A DNA stretch of 12,117 nucleotides, taken from contig JAESQZ010000138.1 of the NCBI GenBank assembly GCA_016764955.1, forward strand, positions 1 through 12,117. Direction: 5' to 3'. Below, in pieces: positions 1 to 7,073 of this stretch (its first letter is position 1; every line of letters starts with the position of its first letter). This DNA is from Deltaproteobacteria bacterium (GTDB lineage Bacteria; Myxococcota; UBA727; JABDBI01). The translations under genes were made by a program, and so were the position numbers. The notes under the pieces were generated by a model that saw nothing but the letters and a program-made list of their open reading frames with translations, made no database searches and was not told where the DNA came from.

Positions 1-2
1 AA

Positions 3-1256
3 AATCGAAATATTATTTACTGGGACTTTGGTAAAAAGGTCTTGGGAAGCCTTTCTGATATTGGCCCTGTTGAGTCTATTAAGGCTAGGCATTTTGATTT
101 TTATGCCCAAACAGTTTCCGGAGATCTCTACCATTGGGATCATATACAGACCTCTACGACTCATTCACATGTTCATGGCTCAGTTAAAGATTTTGGGGTT
201 ACAAGCAGTACCTTGTGGGTAATCGATAAAAACACCAATGCTCTACATAAAAAAGATTTAGAATCTTACCAAAGCAACACACAGTGGGAAGAAGTATCAA
301 ACATAAAAAACGCCCACCAAATATCGACAGGAATCATTGAGGGCGTCAGATTCAATTCTGTATGCTTTACTTTCCTAGATCAAACAGCACAGTGTTTTAA
401 CGAAGGAAATGGCTACAACTCAGCAAAAGAAATACCAATACCTGCAGAATGGCAAGGTTCTATTCAGGACATTTCACCGGACGAATCATATATTTGCGCC
501 GTTTTAACAGGTGGCTCAACCAAATGCTGTCGTACTGACGAAGTTGATAGTTATGGCGCTTCCAAAACACCTCCAGATCTCCCCCCTGCAATAATTGTAA
601 AAGCTGCCCAAGAACGTTCCTGCATCATGACACCTGATAGCTTCGTAGATTGTTGGGGAAAAAAGGACTATCTAAACATCCCCCAATCTTTACTCAAAAT
701 TGACCTTCAAGTAAGCAACCCAAATAGTGAAACATCTATCATACGCAGGTTATTTATTATCGGATATCATGCCAGTTGTGCCATTGATTCCACCAACACC
801 ATTGTCTGCTGGGGGCATTCTGATTTTGGAGGAGATGTTGAAGCATTCAAACTACTCAATGGTAGAACCAATATTATCGGATTTGTGCATCAAGATGATA
901 AACTTTGCTTAATTCAACCCGGGAAACCTTTAGACTGCCCAATTAAAATTCAGCCTAACAACATAAAAAGTGTTCCGAATACAATGAAGCCATTTCTAGA
1001 TGTCGCAGATAATAAGGCAGCTTCATACATACTCAAAACAAATCACCAATTACGATCTTTAGGCCATCCGGATTTTTATCCACCTGAAGATTTGGGCGAG
1101 GTAGAAGAAATTGCCGCAGCGGGACATCACGCCTGTGCGGTTCTAAAAGCAGATAAAATTGTGAGATGTTGGGGCCAGGAAAGCGGTAACGGCCAACTTA
1201 ATGTCCCCAGTAACTTAGGCTCCATTTTGCCGCCAATGGATGGAGGTAAGTCATGA
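3..1256 (+). CDS. RCC1-like beta-propeller protein, C-terminal part (partial at left edge)
   Basis: The reading frame is open from the first bases of the window, so the start lies upstream and the TTG at 42 is not a convincing start. About 417 codons are visible. The protein is built of loose repeats, each with two cysteines about ten residues apart around a short beta-hairpin: SCIMTPDSFVDCWG, SCAIDSTNTIVCWG and ACAVLKADKIVRCWG, with weaker copies VCFTFLDQTAQC, ICAVLTGGSTKC and LCLIQPGKPLDC. The CWG plus GNGQLNVP ending is the hallmark of RCC1_2-type repeats, which form seven-bladed propellers. In many bacteria such proteins are exported, and the paired cysteines suggest disulfides within blades, formed outside the cytoplasm (inference). 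No enzymatic motif is seen and the role is unknown. Its TGA overlaps the ATG of the next RCC1-like gene (ATGA), so the two are probably co-transcribed and coupled. Confidence 0.8.
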   Translation, partial: NRNIIYWDFGKKVLGSLSDIGPVESIKARHFDFYAQTVSGDLYHWDHIQTSTTHSHVHGSVKDFGVTSSTLWVIDKNTNALHKKDLESYQSNTQWEEVSNIKNAHQISTGIIEGVRFNSVCFTFLDQTAQCFNEGNGYNSAKEIPIPAEWQGSIQDISPDESYICAVLTGGSTKCCRTDEVDSYGASKTPPDLPPAIIVKAAQERSCIMTPDSFVDCWGKKDYLNIPQSLLKIDLQVSNPNSETSIIRRLFIIGYHASCAIDSTNTIVCWGHSDFGGDVEAFKLLNGRTNIIGFVHQDDKLCLIQPGKPLDCPIKIQPNNIKSVPNTMKPFLDVADNKAASYILKTNHQLRSLGHPDFYPPEDLGEVEEIAAAGHHACAVLKADKIVRCWGQESGNGQLNVPSNLGSILPPMDGGKS

Positions 1257-2439
1257 GATATTTGCTTCTTACCCTATTAGCAGGTTCACTATTCGCAACC
1301 GACCCCACCCCAACGGACAACTACTTGGCCTTAACAGCCACATTGCTAGAGCATCGCATTATTAACGACGACCATTTGCTGCGCATGATTGACAGCGCCG
1401 AGCAAGGCAAAGCAGTTAACCCAATTTCACCAAGCGAAACCAAAATCGACTCCCAAAAGCTCATCGCTTCCCAAGCTTATAACAATGTTCTCAAAGACGA
1501 CATCGACACCTCTCGCATCACCCCCTGGGCAAAAGAACGCCTGAGCCAAGAGGCCAAAGAGCGTGAGGAGAAAAAAGACAAACAACGTGAAAGTAAGTCA
1601 TTGGCAAAACCAAGCAAAAATCAACTCATTGGTCAAACCCATCTGAACACCTGTCACTTGGATTTAACAGGTCAGCTTCAATGTTCAGAAAAAAAAATTC
1701 CAAACTTAAAGGGAAAAACTCTTGCCTTAATGGATGGGTCCCTTTTATTGATTACCCAAGAACAGAATTTAGTTAAAATTGATTTAATAAACGGCGATGT
1801 TCAAACATTTTCCGAAAAACATCGTGGCAATCTCCAAGATCTAGCTTGGCATAATACTCGAATTATGCAGGAAATGGCAATTTTCAATCGGTAAATTATC
1901 TTTGCGTACTACTAACAAATGGCCAGGTTGAGTGCCGGAAGAACGACCAAGACTTCTTTCAAGTGCCACCCAAACAAGACATCACCTCACTTCAAATTTC
2001 TAAGGATACGCTATACACTCTTTCTTCCAACGGGGAGCTCAGCTGCTTCAACCTCGCCGAACAAAAAATATGCAACCCGCCGACTGTCCCAGGAAAGATT
2101 AAACAAATGGGGCCAGTTAAGGATTTTAGCAAAAAACTTTGCATAGTATTGGAGGACGGCGATTATCATTGTTTCAGCACAGAAAATCAAAGCGAATTGG
2201 AAACACATAAACCCCAAAACCTGCCACCTATAGAAGCAATCTACCCTGATAGCATGGATACTTTCTGCGCTCTGTTTAAAACAGGCCTATTTTCCTGCTG
2301 GGGTAATAATGGAGCTTACATAGAAGATGCTTCAGAGATTCCAGGAATTGTTTCCGCAAACCTTGATACAGGACAGGTTTGTACACTTAACGAAAATCAT
2401 GAGATGAAGTGTTTTAGACTTTACGATGTTATAATGTAA
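1253..2439 (+). pseudogene. Secreted RCC1-like protein interrupted by a frameshift
   Basis: Starts at ATG 1253 behind a strong Shine-Dalgarno (GGAGGT at 1242-1247, 5 nt spacing) and overlaps the previous stop. The first 15 residues (MRYLLLTLLAGSLFA) look like a signal peptide, followed by a PTPTDNYLALTATLLEH leader and a charged Lys/Glu-rich stretch (about 1530-1610) that may be helical. RCC1-like Cys-pair repeats begin with TCHLDLTGQLQC. The first frame stops at TAA 1892-1894. Repeats continue without a break in another frame (LCVLLTNGQVEC, LCIVLEDGDYHC, FCALFKTGLFSCWG, VCTLNENHEMKC) to TAA 2437-2439. That second frame is closed upstream by TAA 1852-1854, so the shift lies at about 1855-1890 and fits loss of one base. 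Repaired, the product would be about 395 residues, similar to its neighbour. It could be a true pseudogene, a phase-variable gene or a sequencing error. Confidence 0.75.
1316..1382 (+). repeat. Direct repeat copy A (leader module of RCC1-like genes)
   Basis: These 67 bp are identical to 2539-2605. Counting one mismatch, the match extends through the following CATGATT. It encodes the DNYLALTATLLEHRIINDDH leader just after the signal peptide. Flanking sequence is similar but diverged on both sides, including different signal peptides. Confidence 0.9.
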
Positions 2440-2475
2440 AACTTTCCTAAAAATGGCAATTAAAATTGGTACCCT

Positions 2476-2643
2476 ATGAAATATTTTTTATCCATAATAT
2501 TAACAAGCACTGTACTCACTGCCGAACCCACCCCGACAGACAACTACTTGGCCTTAACAGCCACATTGCTAGAGCATCGCATTATTAACGACGACCATTT
2601 GCTGCACATGATTTATGGCACCGATAAAGGCTGTGGTCTTTGA
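2476..2643 (+). pseudogene. Truncated third RCC1-like paralogue (signal peptide and leader only)
   Basis: A 55-codon frame starts at ATG 2476 with a signal-peptide-like MKYFLSIILTSTVLTAEPTP, then the same NYLALTATLLEHRIINDDHLL leader as the gene at 1253. Similarity to that gene fades until about 2630 (AAGGC), after which the sequence is unrelated and hits TGA at 2641-2643. All RCC1 repeats are missing, so this looks like the 5' remnant of a paralogue cut by a deletion or rearrangement. No good Shine-Dalgarno is visible. It overlaps head-on by 31 bp with the minus-strand gene ending at 2613. A small secreted leader peptide could still be made, but no function is known. Confidence 0.7.
2539..2605 (+). 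repeat. Direct repeat copy B (leader module of RCC1-like genes)
   Basis: Identical over 67 bp to 1316-1382, lying in the same reading frame of the truncated paralogue. Identity at the DNA level, including third codon positions, points to recent duplication or gene conversion. Confidence 0.9.
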
Positions 2644-2915
2644 TGTGCCCAAATCATAACGGGAATGGTAACCCCCAAAATCAGGTTCGCAAATGCTGCT
2701 ATTAACCCACCTGCTTCTTGCAGGTCTTCATGAGTCTTCTCCGAAACATGCGCATGGCGCTTCCAATTAAATCCAGATAAAAAGTTAGATATGGTCTCGG
2801 TGATACCATAAGTAATCGCTATTACTGCAATACCTTTTGTCGATGCAAGGCCATCTAAACAGTCTGCATTTAACTGGCTCGATAACATCAAAGCCACTAA
2901 CACGAAGCACTTCAT
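2613..2915 (-). CDS. Small exported or membrane protein, hypothetical
   Basis: I do not recognise this 100-residue protein. It begins MKCFVLVALMLSSQLNADC, a plausible signal peptide; the following Cys could also suggest a lipoprotein, though no clear lipobox precedes it. Two hydrophobic stretches follow: about residues 25-47 (GIAVIAITYGITETISNFL) and 69-89 (GGLIAAFANLILGVTIPVM), separated by a charged segment (KRHAHVSEKTHEDLQ). It is therefore probably anchored in the inner membrane. The last residues (about QPLSVP) are antisense to the truncated RCC1-like leader at 2613-2630, so the natural C-terminus may have been replaced at a rearrangement junction. It is divergent from purQ, with 426 bp between. 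Only a weak AAGAG lies ahead of the start. A short gene with no homologue in mind, so moderate confidence. Confidence 0.5.
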   Translation of the reverse strand: MKCFVLVALMLSSQLNADCLDGLASTKGIAVIAITYGITETISNFLSGFNWKRHAHVSEKTHEDLQEAGGLIAAFANLILGVTIPVMIWAHQRPQPLSVP

Positions 2916-3018
2916 AGTGACTCTTGGAATAATCAGCAGGGCTAATTTATTTCAAGATAAAGTCTTTACTGTCCAAGACGTTTTAATAAAAGATGAAAGG
3001 TTATTTCTGCAACTGACT

Positions 3019-3249
3019 TTTTTGCCCACGGATGTGGGCAAGGGTGCCACAGCCCAGCCCGATAGGGCTGGGTTTATGTCATCCCACCCTATACCGCACC
3101 ATCGCCAGATTTATACGAAATTAATAGGTTCCTTAAACCTCGCGGCAATGAGGGCCGGGGGGCTGGCATCTACCCAGGCCTACGCGGGCTCGTACCTCGC
3201 CCGCTCCAACCTGGGCTGTGGCACCGTTGCCCATATCCATGGGCAAAAA
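3019..3249. mobile_element. MITE-like element with 39-bp terminal inverted repeats
   Basis: The left end (3019-3057, TTTTTGCCCACGGATGTGGG onward) and right end (3211-3249, ending ATGGGCAAAAA) are reverse complements over 39 bp with three mismatches. Each arm holds its own small hairpin: GCCCAC-GGAT-GTGGGC at 3024-3039 and GCCCAT-ATCC-ATGGGC at 3228-3243. The two hairpins differ by a compensatory pair, so both stems are kept. Further stems lie inside: CCCAGCCC-GATA-GGGCTGGG (3053-3072) and GCGGGC...GCCCGC (3184-3204). A TGTCATCCC at about 3077 resembles the start of the dispersed palindromes. There is no transposase and no credible reading frame, as expected for a non-autonomous element. I see no clear target-site duplication. 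A structured RNA is the alternative. Confidence 0.6.
3053..3075 (+). terminator. Terminator-like hairpin inside the MITE-like element
   Basis: A perfect 8-bp GC-rich stem (CCCAGCCC / GGGCTGGG) with a GATA loop is followed by only three T residues. It could stop plus-strand transcription arriving from the left, but the short T-tract makes this weak. Confidence 0.3.
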
Positions 3250-3253
3250 CAAA

Positions 3254-3281
3254 TTGATGTCCCAAAATTGCCAAACATATT
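3254..3281 (+). promoter_or_regulatory. Weak candidate promoter for the pur operon
   Basis: TTGATG (3254-3259) and CATATT (3276-3281) are separated by 16 nt and each matches 4 of 6 positions of the sigma70 boxes. The site lies between the MITE-like element and purQ, the only gene-free place for an operon promoter near the first gene. I saw no PurR-like operator or purine riboswitch in this stretch. Confidence 0.2.
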
Positions 3282-3290
3282 GGAAATGTA

Positions 3291-3318
3291 CTGGATGCCA
3301 GCCTTCGCTGGCATGACA
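3291..3318 (+). repeat. Half copy of the dispersed palindrome, in the purQ leader
   Basis: CTGGATGCCAGC...GCTGGCATGACA corresponds to the right half of the palindrome family seen at 10403-10464. It folds into an 8-bp stem, ATGCCAGC (3295-3302) and GCTGGCAT (3307-3314), with a CTTC loop. It ends 23 nt before the purQ start codon, so it would form a leader hairpin if transcription starts upstream. No T-tract follows. Confidence 0.7.
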
Positions 3319-3341
3319 ATATGGAGCATAAGCTAAATTCT

Positions 3342-4067
3342 ATGAAACCCAAAATTCTTGTCCTCACAGGCGTCGGCTTAAATTGCGAAGAGGAAACTTT
3401 CGAGGCTTATAAGCTGGCAGGCGCTGAACCCAAACTTCATCATGTTAATCAAATTATAGGCGGCAATGTTGATTTCGAAAACTTTTCGCTTATTCATTTT
3501 ACTGGAGGATTTTCTTTTGGAGATCATCTTGGCGCTGGCAAAGTGCTTGCCAATCGATTTCGCCCTGTTCTCGATAAACTCATACGTTTTAAAGAACGTG
3601 GGGGTTATATCTTAGGAGTCTGCAATGGTTTTCAGGTTTTGGTGAGTTTAGGTTTATTGGGGGGAAACAGCGTCAGCTTAATCGAGAATACAAGCGGCCA
3701 TTATCAGGTTGCTTGGCATCGGATCAAAATCAACCCCAAATCGCCGATCAAATATCTTGTTCGAGAAGAAGGCTATGAATTTCCAATTAGGCATGCAGAA
3801 GGTCGCCTTGTTGTATCAGACAGCATTAAGCCTAAACTTGAAAACGCTCAGCTCTTATCTATGCGCTATACGGACTTAAACCCAAATGGATCTTACTTAA
3901 ATTGTGCCGGCTTATGTGACGAGAGCGGGCAAATAATTGGCATGATGCCACACCCTGAAAATTTTATTTCGCCTTATAATCACCCGCGCTGGCCACATCG
4001 AGACCCTAATCTAGAACCTGACGGCCTTTGTTTTTTTAAGAAGCTTGTGCAACAAATCGCGATGTGA
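3342..4067 (+). CDS. purQ: Phosphoribosylformylglycinamidine synthase, glutaminase subunit PurQ
   Basis: PurQ releases ammonia from glutamine for the PurL-catalysed conversion of FGAR to FGAM, the fourth step of purine synthesis, in the cytosol. It is a class I glutamine amidotransferase: the nucleophile is Cys94 in GVCNGFQVL, and the catalytic His204/Glu206 pair is in MMPHPEN. The TGGFSFGDHLGAGKVLA and RHAEGRLV motifs are typical of PurQ. I chose ATG 3342 (MKPKILVLTG, 241 residues) because it places the first beta strand at the N-terminus as in relatives. An in-frame ATG at 3321 would add seven residues. GGAG at 3323-3326 is rather far (15 nt) to be its ribosome site. purL, its partner, is not in this window, and no purS is seen next to it. 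First gene of the pur operon, overlapping purH by 4 nt. Confidence 0.9.
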   Translation: MKPKILVLTGVGLNCEEETFEAYKLAGAEPKLHHVNQIIGGNVDFENFSLIHFTGGFSFGDHLGAGKVLANRFRPVLDKLIRFKERGGYILGVCNGFQVLVSLGLLGGNSVSLIENTSGHYQVAWHRIKINPKSPIKYLVREEGYEFPIRHAEGRLVVSDSIKPKLENAQLLSMRYTDLNPNGSYLNCAGLCDESGQIIGMMPHPENFISPYNHPRWPHRDPNLEPDGLCFFKKLVQQIAM

Positions 4068-5701
4068 AACTCAAAAGAGCAATTATAAGCTGTTACGACA
4101 AAAAAGGCCTTATCGAACTAGGGGCTGCGCTTCAAAAACAAGATGTCGAAATTCTGTCGACAGCCGGAACTCTAAAGCACCTGCAAGAGAATAATATCGC
4201 TGTAAAAGATATTTCAGAAATATCTGAACGCGGTGAAGCTTTTGGTGGAAGAATCAAAAGTCTTTCTTTTGGCGTCTCGGCAGGCTTGCTCTTTGATCGA
4301 GTTTCAGACGCCCAAGAAGCTCAAAATCTCGGGGTGAAGTCTATCGATCTAGTCGTCTGTAATCTTTATCCTTTTGATCAAGCAAGCCAAGACGATTTTG
4401 TGCGTTGGATCGACATCGGTGGGCCGACCATGCTCAGGGCTGCATCGAAGAACTACGAATTTGTCTCGGTTCTTTGTGACCCAAAAAACTATGCAAACTT
4501 TATCGAAGAACTTGAAAAGTCAGGCGGCACTATTTCGCTTGAGACTCGAAAGCATTTGATGCGTAAGACTTTCTCTTACATGGCAGATTATGATTGCCAG
4601 ATTTCGACAGCTCTTGATAAGTGGGCAGGCGAAGATTCACTCAGATTGAGCTTTTCAAATAAAAAACCACTTCGTTATGGCGAGAACTCTCACCAAAAGG
4701 CTGACTATTTTGAGTCAACCAGTCAGCTTTTTATGAAAAACATGCAAGTTCACCAAGGCAAAGAGCTCTCTTATAATAACTTGCTTGACGTTCAGGCTGC
4801 ATTTGATGCGATTCGAGATCTTAAAAATCAGGCCTGCTGCATTATCAAACACTGCACGCCGTGTGGCATCGCTCAAAGCAGCAGTCAAGTAGAGGCCTTT
4901 AAGCTTGCCTGGGCCAGTGATCCTGTATCGGCTTTTGGATCTATTGTGGTTTTTAGCTCAGTTGTTGATAAGCAGACTGTCGAGCAGTTCTCTAAAAAGT
5001 TCGTCGAAATAATTGCTGCGCCAAGTTTTTCTCATGAAGCCCTAGAGCTATTGCGAACCCAGAAAAATCTGCGCGTGATTACTTATGATCCAAATATCAA
5101 AGCTAGCAAACAAGAAATTCGCTTAATCGACGGAGGCGCGCTTGTCCAAGAGCGCGACTTAGAAAGTGCTTCGAAACGCGAGTGGGTGACAGACTGTCAC
5201 CCCGCACTTGATGCGGGGTCCAGTGCTGGATCCCGGCTCGTAGGCCGGGATGACAAGCAAGCCCGGGGTGACAATATGGGCTTAAGCGATAGTTTGTTGG
5301 AATTTGGACTGCATTGCATACGCCCCATGAAATCCAACGCCATTGCTCTGGTTCGCACACTCGAAAACGGGAGTTTTCAACTGCTGGGGATGGGCTGTGG
5401 GCAGCCAAATCGTATTCACTCGGTGAAGCTTGCTGTCGAGCGTGCAACTGATGGGCTAACGGCCGAATATCAAGGACATCCAAGCGAGCAAGATGCTTAT
5501 ATTCAGCATCATCTTTCACGCGCTGTTTTAATCTCTGAAGCTTTCTTTCCATTTTCAGACAGTATTGATGTTTGTCATGAGGCTGGGATTAAAACCATTG
5601 TTCAGCCAGGTGGTTCGATGCGCGATAAGCAAGTTATTGAGGCTTGTAATCAACATGGCATCTCCATGATGTTCGTGGGCAATAGGCACTTTAAACATTA
5701 G
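4064..5701 (+). CDS. purH: Bifunctional AICAR formyltransferase / IMP cyclohydrolase PurH
   Basis: PurH formylates AICAR with 10-formyl-THF and closes the ring to give IMP. It starts at GTG 4064, overlapping the purQ stop (GTGA). The cyclohydrolase half covers about residues 1-195. It keeps Lys65 in GGRIKSL, NLYPF, IDIGGPTM and RAASKN, but the usual TLHPKVHGG segment reads SLSFGVSAG. The formyltransferase half has RYGENSHQ, KELSYNNLLD, KHCTPCG (Lys262-His263; usually KHTNPCG), SDPVSAFG and QPGGSMRDKQV, ending NRHFKH. Residues about 374-403 are encoded by an inserted palindromic element (5185-5273), which lies in frame between GGALVQERDL and the KSNAIALVR block. This explains the length of 545 against the usual 505-530. 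Apart from the insertion the gene is intact, so an active enzyme is likely (inference). Confidence 0.93.
   Translation: MKLKRAIISCYDKKGLIELGAALQKQDVEILSTAGTLKHLQENNIAVKDISEISERGEAFGGRIKSLSFGVSAGLLFDRVSDAQEAQNLGVKSIDLVVCNLYPFDQASQDDFVRWIDIGGPTMLRAASKNYEFVSVLCDPKNYANFIEELEKSGGTISLETRKHLMRKTFSYMADYDCQISTALDKWAGEDSLRLSFSNKKPLRYGENSHQKADYFESTSQLFMKNMQVHQGKELSYNNLLDVQAAFDAIRDLKNQACCIIKHCTPCGIAQSSSQVEAFKLAWASDPVSAFGSIVVFSSVVDKQTVEQFSKKFVEIIAAPSFSHEALELLRTQKNLRVITYDPNIKASKQEIRLIDGGALVQERDLESASKREWVTDCHPALDAGSSAGSRLVGRDDKQARGDNMGLSDSLLEFGLHCIRPMKSNAIALVRTLENGSFQLLGMGCGQPNRIHSVKLAVERATDGLTAEYQGHPSEQDAYIQHHLSRAVLISEAFFPFSDSIDVCHEAGIKTIVQPGGSMRDKQVIEACNQHGISMMFVGNRHFKH
5185..5273. repeat. Dispersed palindromic element inserted in purH
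   Basis: The 61-bp core (5195-5255) runs from TGTCACCCCGC to GGCCGGGATGACA and consists of two hairpins around a CCAGTGCTGG centre. It is flanked by GGGTGACAGA on the left, making a 19-bp perfect palindrome at 5185-5203, and on the right by a partial arm AGCAAGCCCGGGGTGACA (5256-5273). It is therefore a compound of more than one copy. It has no stop in the purH frame and adds about 30 residues. Confidence 0.85.
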
Positions 5702-5711
5702 GGAGCTCAAC

Positions 5712-7073
5712 ATGACAGCATTTGTTAAATTATCGACACCACAACTAAAACTTTTGCACCAAGGCAAAGTCCGAGATAGTTATCGAGTTGATGATAATCA
5801 TAGACTTCTTGTAGCAACCGATCGATTAAGCTGCTTTGACTCTGTGTTACCTACGCCGATGCCAGGCAAAGGCGCCATTTTGACTCAGATGTCAGAATGC
5901 TGGTTTAAAAAAGCACAAGATATCATTCCAACACATTTCGTAGAGACTATTTCGCCCAATATGACCTTGGTGAAAGAAGCAAAGCCCTTCGCAATTGAGA
6001 TGATTGTGCGCGGCTTTCTATCTGGTTCCATGTGGAAACGTTATGAAAAAGGTGAACGCGTCTTCTGGGATTTAAAGCTTCCTGACGGGATGCAAAAAGA
6101 CCAGGAACTACCTCAAGCGCTCGTCACGCCGACGACCAAGGAAAAAATCGATAGGCCAATCACCAAGGCAGCGATTATCGAAGAGGGCTGGGCAACTTCA
6201 GCTGAATACGAACAAATGGAGCAGGTTTCGCTCAAACTTTTTCAGATGGGCAAAGAGACTTGCAAAGCCAAAGGTGTTGTGCTGGTCGACACAAAATATG
6301 AGTTTGGCGTAACAGATAAAGGCCTTACGCTCATTGACGAAATTCATACGCCTGATTCGTCGCGATTTTGGCTTGCTGACAACAAAGAACCCATGGACAA
6401 GGAGTTTATTAGGCAATGGTTGCTTGAACATAAACCAGAAGGCCATGTGGTTCCTGATGAGGTTATCGAAGAAGGACTCAAGCGTTATGAAAACGTTTTT
6501 GCCAGGTTGTTTGAACAATGTCACCCACATTCCACAATCCCAAGCGGCGTCAGGGCTTATCATGACCTCACGAATCGAGACTTCATCAAAAAAGGCCTTA
6601 TTGTGATAGTAATGGGCTCTAAGTCAGACCTGCCTCATGCACAGGCAATCGCTAAGCACTTCCCATCGAAAGACATCGCCGTGCACTTTCGCATCGTCTC
6701 AGCACACAAAAACGGCGAGCGCATTATGGAGTTCGCAAGCTTTTATAACCATACACTTGAGCCAACTTGCGTGATTGCCATTGCAGGGCGCTCGAATGGC
6801 CTCGGGGGTGCCCTGGCAGCCAATTTGACTGTGCCTGTTATTAGCTGCCCGCCTTTTAAAGACGGCGCTGATATTTCTATCAATATCTATTCTTCGTTGA
6901 TGATGCCCTCTAAGGCGCCAGCATTGACAGCTATTTATCCTGAGCAGGCCGCTCTTGCTGCGATGCGGGCTTTGAACCTTCAAAGTTTACGAGAAGTTTT
7001 GAATCAAGATATCGTGAGTATGAAAGCTGATCTTAAATCTAGTGATGATGAGTTGGTTGGGCAAAACTTATGA
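5712..7073 (+). CDS. purCE: Bifunctional SAICAR synthetase / AIR carboxylase (PurC-PurE fusion, class II PurE)
   Basis: Two domains lie in one 453-residue chain. Residues 1 to about 290 are SAICAR synthetase: HQGKVRD (16-22), LLVATDRLSCFD (32-43), PGKGAILTQ, VRGFLSGSMWKRY, TPTTKEK, DTKYEFG and DEIHTPDSSRFW. Residues about 296-453 are AIR carboxylase: MGSKSD (301-306), SAHK (330-333), AGRSNGLG (358-365), VISCPP and SSLMMPSKAP. AGRSNGLG plus ISCPP match class II PurE, as in animal PAICS and Treponema, rather than the class I GAGGAAHLPG type. Class II enzymes take CO2 directly and do not need PurK. PurC-then-PurE is also the PAICS order. The start has a clear GGGAG (5701-5705) with 6 nt spacing. 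The stop overlaps the purD ATG (ATGA). The fusion would link carboxylation of AIR to its amidation with aspartate. Confidence 0.93.
   Translation: MTAFVKLSTPQLKLLHQGKVRDSYRVDDNHRLLVATDRLSCFDSVLPTPMPGKGAILTQMSECWFKKAQDIIPTHFVETISPNMTLVKEAKPFAIEMIVRGFLSGSMWKRYEKGERVFWDLKLPDGMQKDQELPQALVTPTTKEKIDRPITKAAIIEEGWATSAEYEQMEQVSLKLFQMGKETCKAKGVVLVDTKYEFGVTDKGLTLIDEIHTPDSSRFWLADNKEPMDKEFIRQWLLEHKPEGHVVPDEVIEEGLKRYENVFARLFEQCHPHSTIPSGVRAYHDLTNRDFIKKGLIVIVMGSKSDLPHAQAIAKHFPSKDIAVHFRIVSAHKNGERIMEFASFYNHTLEPTCVIAIAGRSNGLGGALAANLTVPVISCPPFKDGADISINIYSSLMMPSKAPALTAIYPEQAALAAMRALNLQSLREVLNQDIVSMKADLKSSDDELVGQNL

Noticed and set aside
28..222. Hydrophobic 64-codon frame at the left edge
   Set aside because: It overlaps the RCC1-like gene in another frame, and the hydrophobicity arises from the shifted reading.
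2917..3336. Open frame of 139 codons ahead of purQ
   Set aside because: It runs through the inverted-repeat element and the half palindrome, shows no conserved motif, and its composition follows the repeats.
3250..3341. Purine riboswitch or PurR operator before purQ
   Set aside because: No three-way-junction core or recognisable operator palindrome; only the dispersed half element hairpin is seen.
5103..5552. Minus-strand frame of 149 codons opposite purH
   Set aside because: It is antisense to the conserved PurH formyltransferase region and includes the palindrome; no ribosome site or family motif.
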